Shown: piece by piece, positions 26,001 through 34,237 of the stretch | Layout: every line of letters begins with the position of its first letter | Numbering within the stretch: the first letter of the stretch is position 1 | Assembly: GCA_913776615.1 (NCBI GenBank) | Contig: CAJYPK010000046.1 | Span: 119,470-183,469 of the forward strand | Direction: 5' to 3' | From: an uncultured Hymenobacter sp. | GTDB lineage: Bacteria > Bacteroidota > Bacteroidia > Cytophagales > Hymenobacteraceae | DNA: 64,000 nucleotides | The notes under the pieces: generated by a model | What the model saw: only the letters and a program-made list of their open reading frames with translations | Told to the model about the DNA's origin: nothing | The model's database searches: none | Program-made: the position numbers and the translations under genes

Positions 26001-27347
26001 ATGACGGACGGTACGCAAACACTCACGATTGGCTTTCCTACGGAGGAGATAGTGCGTCAGCACAACGCCATGATTAACAGCCCGTTCAATCTGGCATCCA
26101 CGGAGTGGCGGCTTTTTACGTGCATTCTGGCGCGGATACGGCCCACCGATACGGAGTTTGCGGTGCACGTCATCCCGGTGTCGGAGTTCATGGATTTGTC
26201 CAGTAGCAACTGGGCGTACGAGTACGTGCGCGATATGAAGAGTAGCCTGGCGGGCCGCACGCTGCAACTCGAAATTATTCCTGAGACGGGAAAGCGCTCA
26301 AAATCAGGTCGTACTCATCGCGACATTCCGCTGTTTTCCCTGCTCGATTACGTGGAGGGGAAAGGCTGCATTGAGGCCCAGCTTAATCACCAGGTGATGC
26401 CCTACCTGCTGGAGCTGACGCGGGGAGGGCAGTTTACCCGCTCGGTGGTGCAGGAGCTCAAGAGTCTCAAGAGCTCCTACGCGCACAAGCTCTACTGGCT
26501 TTTGTCGGAATATCGCTTTCGTGGCGAGCGCACTTTTACGTACAATGATTTGCGCTACCGGCTGGGAATGAGTGAGAATGAGTATGCTGACCGCTTCAAT
26601 AACTTTAAGGCGCGCATCATTGATAAAGTACAGCTTGAACTAGCCCGGACCGACCTAGCCTTTACGTACCAGGTACTACGCACGGGCAAAAAGCCCACGG
26701 GTATTGTATTCCGGTACTCGGCCCGGCCGCTACCCCTGGACCCAGCCCCATCTGCTACCGAAACCGTCTTGGAAGCCGATATCCTGCCGACCGAGCTGGT
26801 AGAGCAGTTGCGGGCCATCGGTATCAGCCAGGACAGCATTGCGGAGTTGACGCGCGACGCGTGCGAAACCAAACGCTACCCGGTGGGCTATATCTGGTAC
26901 GTACTCAACAAGTCCAGGCAAAACGTTAAAGCCAAGATTAAGAGCGTAGGCGGCTGGGTATTTAAGCTGGTGCGTAACCGTTCCTTGCTCGACGAGTACG
27001 AGCGTAGCCTGGAGGCACCGGCGGCCGCACCAGCCGGCCGGCCCGGCGCTGCCGCAGCACCAACTGGCAAGAAAGCCGCTTCGCCAGCCGAGGTAGCCGC
27101 GCAGCAGGGCTGGCGCAAGTGCCTAGCCGTGTTAGAGCAGCTGCTGGGTGCCCAAAGCATTACTACGTGGCTCAAGCCGCTGCAGCCGCTGTCCTTTCAA
27201 CATGGCGTCCTGGAGCTTGGGGTGCCTGACCAGCGCATCTACGAGCACATTGAAGCGACCTACGTGGCTGAGCTAGCGGAGGCGCTCAACCAAGTATTTG
27301 GGCCAGGAGTTAAGCTAGCGTATTCCGTGACGCTAGCCCGTGCCTAG
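26001..27347 (+). CDS. repA: Plasmid replication initiator, Rep_3 domain plus DnaA domain I-like C-terminus
   Basis: 448 residues. The N-terminal part matches Rep_3 (PF01051) initiators: RQHNAMINSPFNLASTEWRLF, FSLLDYVEGKG, LKSLKSSYAHKLYWLLSEYR, YNDLRYRLGM; two winged helices are expected to bind the iterons just upstream. After an Ala/Pro-rich linker (about residues 333-360), residues 371-446 read WRKCLAVLEQLLGAQSITTW, LKPLQPLSFQHGVLELGVPD, then YVAELAEALNQVFGPGVKLAYSV. This follows the DnaA N-terminal domain pattern (W..L..l...s...W..pl......l.l.vp....). That domain recruits the DnaB helicase in DnaA. The gene contains one further iteron at 26751. Confidence 0.9.
   Translation: MTDGTQTLTIGFPTEEIVRQHNAMINSPFNLASTEWRLFTCILARIRPTDTEFAVHVIPVSEFMDLSSSNWAYEYVRDMKSSLAGRTLQLEIIPETGKRSKSGRTHRDIPLFSLLDYVEGKGCIEAQLNHQVMPYLLELTRGGQFTRSVVQELKSLKSSYAHKLYWLLSEYRFRGERTFTYNDLRYRLGMSENEYADRFNNFKARIIDKVQLELARTDLAFTYQVLRTGKKPTGIVFRYSARPLPLDPAPSATETVLEADILPTELVEQLRAIGISQDSIAELTRDACETKRYPVGYIWYVLNKSRQNVKAKIKSVGGWVFKLVRNRSLLDEYERSLEAPAAAPAGRPGAAAAPTGKKAASPAEVAAQQGWRKCLAVLEQLLGAQSITTWLKPLQPLSFQHGVLELGVPDQRIYEHIEATYVAELAEALNQVFGPGVKLAYSVTLARA
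26751..26768 (+). repeat. Iteron copy inside the repA coding sequence
   Basis: TCTGCTACCGAAACCGTC is identical to the tenth upstream iteron and is translated as part of SATETV in the RepA hinge region, about 890 bp from the main array. Coding constraint would not by itself require this sequence. Confidence 0.7.
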
Positions 27348-27569
27348 CTGCGTAGCCCATGGGGGAGAAGGGCCGGGGCTCGTGGCAGCTAGCGGGAGCG
27401 TTTTTCAGCCGGGTGCCTGCGTATGCGCACGACTTAAGCAAAGTGCCTGCCCTACAGGCTTGTGCGAAACTCCAGCCCGGAAATAATGCTGCCACCTGGA
27501 GCTATACCCCTAGCTTTGCGACTAGTCGCCTGGCTAACGGGGGACTGGCGCACTTCAAGACCCACTAGA
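27348..27569. other. Intergenic after repA
   Basis: No gene, terminator or repeat that I can support. It leads into the truncated response-regulator remnant. Confidence 0.4.
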
Positions 27570-27815
27570 CTGAAGCTTTTGGTTATCGAAGATGAGCCCC
27601 GCGTGGCCGAGCTCATCCGCCGGGGCTTTGAGGAAGAGGGCTGGCAGGTTGACATTGCCGCTGATGGCCTGACGGGCCGCACCAGCAGCGCTACGATGCT
27701 ACGATGCGCTTATCACCGATATTCTGCTGCCGGGCATTGACGGGTTGACGCTGTGCCGGCAAATTCGGGCGGCCCGGCCGCAACTGCCCATTGTGATGCT
27801 CACGGCCCTGGCCGC
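27570..27815 (+). pseudogene. OmpR-type response regulator receiver, broken and truncated
   Basis: From 27570 the sequence LKLLVIEDEPRVAELIRRGF, then EEEGWQVDIAADGLTGRT is a receiver-domain start, but its first codon is CTG, not ATG. The frame is lost near 27690-27707, where CTACGATG is tandemly duplicated (27691-27706). It resumes one frame on as YDALITDILLPGIDGLTLCR, then PQLPIVMLTALA with the phospho-acceptor D. Removing one copy of the duplication alone would not restore the frame, so another indel is present. The DNA-binding domain is gone, and the sequence runs directly into a TolC-type gene. Confidence 0.75.
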
Positions 27816-28953
27816 GCAGCTCTACAACGTGAACGTGGCGGAGGCGGCTATTGAGAGCGCTAAGATTTTCCCCAACCCGGTGCTGACGATGGGCAATGCC
27901 TCGGGCAACATCACGCCCATTCAGCTCAACCAGCAGTGGTACCTGGGCATTCAGCAAACGCTCGTGCTGGGCGGCAAGCGCAAAAAGCGGCTGGACCTGG
28001 CCACCAGCCAGGCCGAGCTGGCCAAATTTCAGCTGGCCGACTACCTGCGCAACCTGCGGGCCGATGCCACCATCGCCTACATCAACGCCCTCACCAACGA
28101 GCAGATTATCGCCCGCCGCCACCGCTCGTACTAGGCGCTGCTGGCCTTGGCCGAGGCCAACCAGCGGCTTTTCAACGCCGGCACCATCACGGAAGTCGAC
28201 GTGCTGCAATCGCGGGTCGAGGCCAAGCTGCAACTCAACGAAGTGTACCAGGCCGAGGCTGAGCTGCGCGGCAGCCTATTGGCCCTAGGCACCTCGCTGG
28301 GCCGCCCGGCCAGGGCCGACAGCCTGTACTACCCCAGCGGTAGTCTTAACCTGCAAGTGTCAGCCTACCAGCTGGCTAAGCTGCTCGAATTTGCCCTGGC
28401 CAACCGGGCCGACCTCGTGGCCGCCCGGCAAAGCCAGGACGCGGCCGGTAAAAACCTGCGCCTCGCCAAGGCCAACCGGGTGCCCGACATCGACCTGGCC
28501 GTGGGCAACAACTACTACACCATCTCGCGCAACGAGGTGGCCCCCACGCCCGGCTTCAACACTCTCACGGCCACGGCTAGCATCCCGCTGCCGCTGGCCA
28601 ACAAGTACAAGGGCAACCTGCGCGCCGCCCAGTACCAGCAGCGCCAAGCCGAGGTCAACTACCAAAACGCCGAGCTGCTGGTGCAGGTAGAAGTGCGCCA
28701 GGCCTACGCCCGCTACGAGCTGGCCCAGCGCCAGCTGGCGCAGTACAATGACGGCCTGCTCAGCCAAGCCGAGCGCGTGCTGGCCGGCAAAACATACAGC
28801 TACCGCCGCGGCAACGCCTCGCTGCTCGACGTGCTCAACGCACAGCGCACCCTCAACGACGTGTACCTGAGCTTTTACCAGGCCCAGCAAAACCTGGCCA
28901 CCACCTGGGTCGAGCTCCAGCGGGCCACTGGCCTGTGGGAGATTAAGCTGTAA
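27816..28953 (+). pseudogene. TolC/CzcC-type outer-membrane efflux gene, truncated with internal stop
   Basis: Starting inside the protein (YNVNVAEAAIESAKIFPNPV), the sequence follows outer-membrane factors of RND metal pumps: NQQWYLGIQQTLVLGGKRKKRL, FNAGTITEVDVLQSRVEAKL, KANRVPDIDLAVGN, and the C-terminal repeat YRRGNASLLDVLNAQRTLND. A TAG at 28132-28134 (after RRHRSY) splits it; from 28147 on the frame stays open for 268 codons. The 5' end with signal peptide is missing, fused in frame to the receiver fragment. Heavy-metal efflux (CzcCBA-like) is inferred; no pump subunits remain. Confidence 0.8.
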
Positions 28954-28991
28954 GGACCCTTGCCCAAAAAAACTTGGCTGAAAACAAGCAT

Positions 28992-28999
28992 TACCTTTG
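28992..28999 (+). promoter_or_regulatory. Bacteroidota -7 promoter box
   Basis: TACCTTTG matches TAnnTTTG exactly. It overlaps the TTG at 28997, which argues that translation of the next gene starts later, at GTG 29006 or ATG 29044. Confidence 0.45.
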
Positions 29000-29005
29000 C
29001 CCCGC

Positions 29006-29491
29006 GTGCTAAAGTCCCTCACCGCCCTTTGCCTGAGTTTGTTTATGCTCGTCAGCAGCCTGATTCCGCAGAATGATGTGGAAGAGCTCGGCAAGCTGCC
29101 GGCGCTGCTGCGGCACTACCGCTACCATGCGCAGCCGGCGCAGGGCGGGCTCTCGGTGGCGCAGTTTCTGGTGCAGCACTACGGCGCGGGCGCGGCCAGC
29201 GGCACCGACTCGTGGTGCCTGAGCCGCGTGGCCAAGGCGCCGTGCGGCGCCCACGATGGCCTGCCACTGCAAGGCCAGCACCACATGCCGACGCTGGTGT
29301 ACCTGGTGCCCACCGCGCACCGGCTGCTGCCCACCGGCCGCCCGTACTGGGTGCGCCCGGCCCGGCCCCGGCTGGCCCCGCCTCGCTATGCCGACGCGCC
29401 CGGCCCGGCCCTCTTGCAGCCCCCCCGCGCCCAGGGTCAGGTACGCATTGGGAGAACTCCCGCCCGGCCTGGTCGTGTGCGAACGGCTTAG
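29006..29491 (+). CDS. Small exported protein of unknown function
   Basis: 161 residues if started at GTG 29006 (VLKSLTALCLSLFMLVSS). The N-terminus is a signal or anchor helix, followed by IPQNDVEELGKLPALLRHYR and GGLSVAQFLVQHYG; later SDSW-like and His-rich segments (AHDGLPLQGQHHMPTLVYLVP). Similar short proteins accompany metal-efflux operons in Bacteroidota, which fits the TolC remnant before it and the ZIP-like gene after it. The last ~30 residues are Pro/Arg-rich and may reflect a frameshifted end. No function can be assigned. Confidence 0.6.
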   Translation: MLKSLTALCLSLFMLVSSLIPQNDVEELGKLPALLRHYRYHAQPAQGGLSVAQFLVQHYGAGAASGTDSWCLSRVAKAPCGAHDGLPLQGQHHMPTLVYLVPTAHRLLPTGRPYWVRPARPRLAPPRYADAPGPALLQPPRAQGQVRIGRTPARPGRVRTA

Positions 29492-29913
29492 GCAGTGGGG
29501 TAATCAACTTATTTTCTGATCTTTGCCCGGCTGGCTGGCGCGCGCTGGCGTGCTGCTTGCGTCCGCCCACTGGCCTGGGACCGGGCGGCCCAGAAATCAT
29601 TCCTGCCCGCCCGCGAGCCCGCTTGGCGGGCCGCGTAGCCCGTATGGCTGGCGCGCTACGGCGCGGCCATTGGCTAGCAAAGTCCGGCTGCCTGGCCGGC
29701 ATGTGGCTATCCAGCCTGGCACCGCCAGCCAACAGCAAGCTGGCGGCTTTGGCCTGCCGCTCTCGGTACTACAAGCCGTAGGCCAGCCCCATTCACAACG
29801 GCGACCGCGCCATTACGCCGCTCGCTGCGCTGCCGGCCGGCGCGCAGTTTGTGCGCTAGGTCGTCATTTTCTCGAAACCTAACTGATTAAAGGCCAATAG
29901 GCCTACTATTGCC
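29492..29913. other. Intergenic with gene debris
   Basis: No intact gene in ~420 bases. A GC-rich hairpin (GCCCGC-TTG-GCGGGC at 29617-29631, flanked by CGCG) could end transcription of the preceding gene. Near 29785-29860 a short plus-strand stretch (PIHNGDRAITPLAALPAGAQ) looks like the end of a lost coding sequence. Confidence 0.35.
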
Positions 29914-30741
29914 ATGACCCTCTTGCAAGTATCCGCCGCCGCGGCTCCCTCCTGGCTCACTATGGCCAGTTTATCCCTGCTGCCGCCCGTAGTGATGGTA
30001 GTGGGGGCGCTGCTGGCTGTGTGGCGGCCACCGGGCACGTCGCTGCGCAGCGCCATCCTGCACTTCGCGGCGGGCGTGGTCTTTTCGGTGGCGGCAGTCG
30101 AAATTCTACCTCTCATCATGCACGAGCACTCGCCCGTGGTCGTGGCGCTGGGCTTTGCGCTGGGCGTGGCCCTCATGCTGAGCTTACGTCAACTCACCCG
30201 TTATCTGGAACGGCGGGCGCACCTGCGCCGGGCATCGACGCCCGGCACGGTAGCGCCCGCTCAAACCGCGCCCATTGGCCAACTGCCCTGGGGGCTGCTG
30301 CTTGCGATTGGGGTCGATATTTTTCTGGATGGGCTGCTGCTGGGCATCGGCTTCGCGGTGGGCGCCAAGGAAGGCACGTTGCTGGCCGTGGCCCTGGCCT
30401 TCGAGCTGTTTTCGCTGGGCCTGGCCACGGCCGTGGAACTGCAGCAGGAAGCTTTTGCCAAGGCCCGCACGGTGGGCATCGTGGTGCTGCTGGCTGGCTC
30501 GCTGGTGGTGGGGGCGGCGCTGGGCCTCACGCTGCTCAGCCACGCCACGGGCGGGCTGCTGGTGTTCGTGCTGGCATTTGGGCTGGCGGCGCTCCTGTTT
30601 CTGGTCACCGAGGAACTGCTGGCCGAGGCGCACTCCGAAGATGAATCACCCTGGCTGACGGCCGCCTTTTTCGTGGGCTTCCTGCTTTTTCTGCTGCTGG
30701 GCATGATGGCCTGGCACGGTCTCACTTCGCTAATTATTTGA
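29914..30741 (+). CDS. ZIP-family-like metal transporter with altered metal site
   Basis: 275 residues, about eight membrane helices, with a hydrophilic loop (LERRAHLRRASTPGTVAP) between helices 3 and 4 as in ZIP proteins. The helix 4 motif, usually H-N/S-x-x-D/E-G, reads GVDIFLDGLLLGIGF, and the helix 5 motif, usually H-E-x-P, reads FELFSLGLATAVEL. Fold and order match ZIP transporters, but both canonical histidines are replaced, so metal specificity or direction may differ. It sits among other metal-efflux remnants. Confidence 0.72.
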   Translation: MTLLQVSAAAAPSWLTMASLSLLPPVVMVVGALLAVWRPPGTSLRSAILHFAAGVVFSVAAVEILPLIMHEHSPVVVALGFALGVALMLSLRQLTRYLERRAHLRRASTPGTVAPAQTAPIGQLPWGLLLAIGVDIFLDGLLLGIGFAVGAKEGTLLAVALAFELFSLGLATAVELQQEAFAKARTVGIVVLLAGSLVVGAALGLTLLSHATGGLLVFVLAFGLAALLFLVTEELLAEAHSEDESPWLTAAFFVGFLLFLLLGMMAWHGLTSLII

Positions 30742-30768
30742 TAAATAAAATTTTAATATTGTCTTGTT

Positions 30769-31196
30769 ATGACTAAATTTCTACTACTGCTGCTGAGTGT
30801 AATACTCCTGGTCAGTACGACTGCTGGCGCGCAAATTCGGCGCAATACGGGGCTGCTAGCCCACAACCACGGGCCGGTGCTTTTCCACGCACGCACCGTT
30901 ACCCTTGTCATCAAGCCAGAATATCGGGAGCAGTTCTTGCGGGTTACCAGCGCGCTCCAAGCCAAAGGGGCGCAAGAAGCAGGCTGCCTTACCGCTGCTA
31001 CGAAGACCCCACCGCCCGCAATAATTTCCTGCTGCTGAGCGAATGGCGCACTGTCGCCATCATGGACGTCCACTATCGCCAGCCTCACGTGGCCGAGTAT
31101 TTCGGGCAACTGTCCGCCTGGCTGACGAAGCCCGCGACTATGCGGCTGTTCGAAACCGTGAAGCATCAGACGACAACCATTTCGGTAAAACCCTGA
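30769..31196 (+). pseudogene. Exported antibiotic-biosynthesis-monooxygenase-like protein, frameshifted
   Basis: A signal peptide (MTKFLLLLLSVILLVSTTAGAQ) and TVTLVIKPEYREQFLRVTSALQAKG open an ABM-type ferredoxin-like domain. At about 30990 one base is missing; inserting one there continues the reading as YRCYEDPTARNNFLLLSEWR, then HYRQPHVAEYFGQLSAWL, to TGA 31194-31196. Without repair the frame ends at 31038 with a meaningless tail. The two halves together make a normal single-domain protein, so this is a recent pseudogene or a sequencing error. Confidence 0.75.
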
Positions 31197-31651
31197 CAGG
31201 ATATGGTGGCAATGCAGTTACTTTCCTTTTCTTACTGGGTAGGTTGAAAGTAAAGCACCAAGCATTCTAACCTTCTCCTGAATACTAAGCCAGTTGAAAA
31301 TGGAGCATCAGGCGTCAAATGCTGCAAGGCATCGTGGGGTCGGAAGCTGTGGCACTTTCGTCGCTACCGCTCGATTTTCTCTGCTTTACACCGGCCGAGT
31401 TTTTAGGGAGGAGGCACGGTATGGTGAGGAAAAAAAAGAGAAGGTTAGCGGTTAGCTGGTGCCAGACTACTTGCGCAAAACAACGGGAGTTTTAGAAAAA
31501 GTCGGCCAGCATACAGCCTAAGCGGGTTGAGAGTACGCGTGATGGTAAGCAGTCTTCTTTAATGAAATGAGGAGTGAGGGCAGATAATAGCGTAGCGAAA
31601 ACTTAGGAAAAAGCACCAACTGTAAATTGACGGAAACTAGCAAAATCTGAT

Positions 31652-31997
31652 AGTTAGGAAAAGACTAACTCGGAAATTTTTGGCCAATCAGCATTTTTCT
31701 AACTGGTAGACTAAGGGCTTAGCTTGCTAAGTAGTCAGGGCAGTCATGCGGTTGATATCGTAGGTGGGTGGGTAGGCTAACTTACAGGAGAAGGCCGGCA
31801 AAAGTGTCGGGATGTTGCACGATGGATGCCGGGAAGCAGACGTTGAAACCAGCGCAGTGAGAACTTCTCTTGAGTAGTTAGCTTCTCTTAGACTAATCTT
31901 TTATTCCCTAAGTTAGCATTTCCATAACTCGGGTAAAAGTGTGTAGTTAGGTTTTTTCTAACTCAGAAGATTTTGCCAAGTTAGCTTTTTTCTAACT
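31652..31997. repeat. 34-bp-period array of AGTTAG-N7-CTAACT dyads
   Basis: The 19-base dyad AGTTAG-N7-CTAACT occurs at 31652, 31945 and 31979. One-arm or imperfect versions lie at 31686 (right arm intact), 31876 (left arm intact) and 31911 (one change). Starts at 31652/31686 and at 31911/31945/31979 are exactly 34 bp apart; 31876 is 35 bp before 31911. The regular phase indicates binding sites for a dimeric protein or a set of structured RNA or DNA elements. Confidence 0.7.
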
Positions 31998-33173
31998 TGG
32001 GAGTTCTTAGGCGAGGAGAAAACTGGTTGGCCTGTGATGAAAGGCGACAGCAACGTTTGTAGGGAAGTTATCTCCTAGCAAAGTCAAGCGGAGTCTAGTT
32101 CTCGGGTGAGATGAGCCAGGGGCTAAACTCGTAGATGTTGCCAGGTCGCAAAAGAACTGGTCATCGAAGCCAGGGTAGCAGTGAGTAGAGAAGCGGAGTG
32201 AGTACCGGGCCAAGAAAAGTTGGACAGCGAATGAGTCACCATACAGTTGGGGTGTGTTGACTACTTTACTTTGCGTACTGTCCGAGATAACGATTCAAAA
32301 GGCCTAACTCAAGCCGAAAAGAATGGGCAGCCAATCAGAGAGAGATGCCGGGAAAATTCTTGTGCGTGGTGAGTAGGTCAGCGGGGGTACCTCGATACCA
32401 CCATGAGTGGTGAATTGCTGACGGGCTGGAAAAAGAGAAGATGAGATAAGAGCTGAGTGCGATAATTTCCGGTTAGTAAGGAAACGCAGATACATGGGTA
32501 AGGAGCGAGTTGATTCGTGTCGACTTTTAGGCGGAGAGCGGGTAGTTGACTAGTTAGCTAGTTAGCTTTTCTTAGCCGGCTCGTGAATCAGAGAGCGTTA
32601 GCAATGGGGCAACTTGCTGGGCAGGGGGATTCGCGTGATAGGCAACCGAACACTGATACCGCTGAAACATGTGGAGCAGCAGGCGGGCTGAGTGGTGATG
32701 CCGTTGCTGAGAAAAGGGATGAGTTGGCGTAAGCGTAGGCAGCGGGGACGTTAGCTTGATTGAGCAGATAGATTAACTCTTCGGTGCTTGCAGTTGGGGG
32801 CGAAGGCTGGGTAGCAGGAAGTAGATGGCCAAGCTTGAGGAGATAGTTTCCTGAAAGCTAACTGTGGTGCTGGTAGGCCAGTGCGGTAAGCCCAGACTAG
32901 CAGACAGCGCGGGGTTTCGCCTGTTCCATGACAAGTACTGTTGAGACCCAGGACACGTGGAGTAACTGGGCTAACTGGTAGTGGCCGGCGAAAAACGCAC
33001 CTGGTAGGTGGGGCCAATACAATGGGGGAGGCTGCTAGATTCTAGTCGTAATCCTATTCTAATCGCTAGCATAGTCTAGCCCTAGCCTGTAGATTGCGGA
33101 AGTCATAGGGTACCACTCAGGCGACCATTAGCAATAGTTAGCAAGAGGAGCAGCTGAAATCAAATCTACCGCA

Positions 33174-33236
33174 TTGATTATCAGTGACAAACAGAGTTTG
33201 TCAGTAGTAGATAAATTATAAGTATTTGATAATCAG
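33174..33236. promoter_or_regulatory. Palindrome cluster upstream of mobilization genes, candidate oriT
   Basis: The hairpin TGACAAAC-AGA-GTTTGTCA (33185-33203) is bracketed by two near-identical short palindromes, TTGATTATCAG (33174-33184) and TTGATAATCAG (33226-33236). The DNA is AT-rich and 130-190 bp before the BtgA-like gene. Inverted repeats close to a relaxosome accessory gene are typical of transfer origins; the nick site cannot be read from the sequence. Confidence 0.4.
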
Positions 33237-33362
33237 TAAAAATTAGTAGTATAAAATTGCTCAAAACGTGTCGTTATAAGCGGTATTTTAGTTTATTAGT
33301 AGTAGATATTAGATAACAAGCTGATAGACAATAAATAAAAGTAGTATCACCCTCACTTTTCA

Positions 33363-34139
33363 ATGGAACCAGCAAAACCAAAAAAGGGTAGGCCCCCAAA
33401 GGGAACGCCCCTAGCCGCAGATGGAAAGTCCGTCAAGCTGCTGCCCGATGTGGATGTACAATTGGGCAAGGCAGCCAAAAAGCTGAAGATGACCAAGAGC
33501 AATTTTGCCAGCGCGGCCGTTGCTTATTTTACCGAGACAGGCCTTGACCCGCGCAAAGTATCGAAAGCCAGCTTAGCCAAGGTGGAGCAGCGCGTGGTGC
33601 AGGAGACTTACGACGTGCGGGAACACAACGCCAAAATCGGCAACACACTCGTTCGTGTTATCCGCACTTTTGAGCGCAATATCAGTCTGATGGTGCAGCA
33701 ACAACAGGCCGGTACCTTCAAGTACCTAGAAGGGATTGAGCGCAACATTCTCGGTTACCTGATGAACATCGAGGAAGACTTACTGACCACTATCCTGGAA
33801 CGGGTGATAGCGGGGAATGTCGAGAGTTACATGATTCGGGTGATGCACGAAGTAACCAATTTGCAACTCGATGCCAAACGATTTCCTTTTGCTCAATCGG
33901 AGGTTAACAAACTAACGCTTGACTACGATAAGCAACGAGACAACCAGATTGTGGTGGAAAGTGAAAAGTTGCTGGAAACTAAAAAGGTGCGCAAGCCCAG
34001 AGTTACGGCGAGCCCCAGCTTCGTGGAAATCCCGAAGGCTCCGGTTACAGCCAAGCCAGCAACCGGAGCTGCACCTGCTGCTACTGCCAACCCTACAACT
34101 GTAGGTACTGCTACAAATCCAGCTGCAAGTTCAAGATGA
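33363..34139 (+). CDS. BtgA/BfmA-like mobilization accessory protein
   Basis: 258 residues. The basic start MEPAKPKKGRPPKGTPLA is followed by a ribbon-helix-helix-like segment (KSVKLLPDVDVQLGKAAKKL, then MTKSNFASAAVAYFTE), then long helices (VEQRVVQETYDVREHNAKIG, TLVRVIRTFERNISLMVQQQ) and an Ala/Pro/Thr-rich tail. This layout fits the BfmA/BtgA proteins of Bacteroidota mobilizable elements, which bind oriT and help the relaxase. The relaxase gene follows 88 bp downstream. Confidence 0.65.
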   Translation: MEPAKPKKGRPPKGTPLAADGKSVKLLPDVDVQLGKAAKKLKMTKSNFASAAVAYFTETGLDPRKVSKASLAKVEQRVVQETYDVREHNAKIGNTLVRVIRTFERNISLMVQQQQAGTFKYLEGIERNILGYLMNIEEDLLTTILERVIAGNVESYMIRVMHEVTNLQLDAKRFPFAQSEVNKLTLDYDKQRDNQIVVESEKLLETKKVRKPRVTASPSFVEIPKAPVTAKPATGAAPAATANPTTVGTATNPAASSR

Positions 34140-34237
34140 ATACGGACGCAGTTACAGGTGCATCAGCGGCGGAAGTTTCGGCTGGCGTTGTAGTTTCAGT
34201 CAATAGTACTTCGGCAGGAGCGGGGCCATGTACGTGA
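34136..34237 (+). CDS. Possible 33-codon coupling ORF
   Basis: ATG 34136 overlaps the stop of the BtgA-like gene (ATGA), and its TGA (34235-34237) lies inside the relaxase start (ATG 34228). The product is Ala/Ser/Val-rich and featureless. It may exist only to carry ribosomes from one gene to the next. Weakly supported. Confidence 0.25.
   Translation: MNTDAVTGASAAEVSAGVVVSVNSTSAGAGPCT

Larger units (their letters stand above)
31197..33362. other. Large non-coding region next to the mobilization genes
   Basis: 2.2 kb with no convincing gene on either strand. The plus strand is purine-rich, and the GC content looks lower than in flanking genes. Reverse-strand frames at 32007-32213 and 32751-33017 lack protein-like composition or context. 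Recognisable contents are the dyad array at 31.65-32.0 kb, AGTTAG motifs near 32550, and palindromes at 33.17-33.24 kb in front of the BtgA-like gene. The region is probably cis-acting plasmid DNA. Confidence 0.55.

Noticed and set aside
31652..31997. CRISPR array
   Set aside because: Repeats are dyads with similar rather than unique intervening bases, imperfect copies and no cas genes.
32007..33017. Minus-strand ORFs in the gene-free region
   Set aside because: They lack coding-like composition, start context and neighbours, and the region is dominated by cis-acting repeats.
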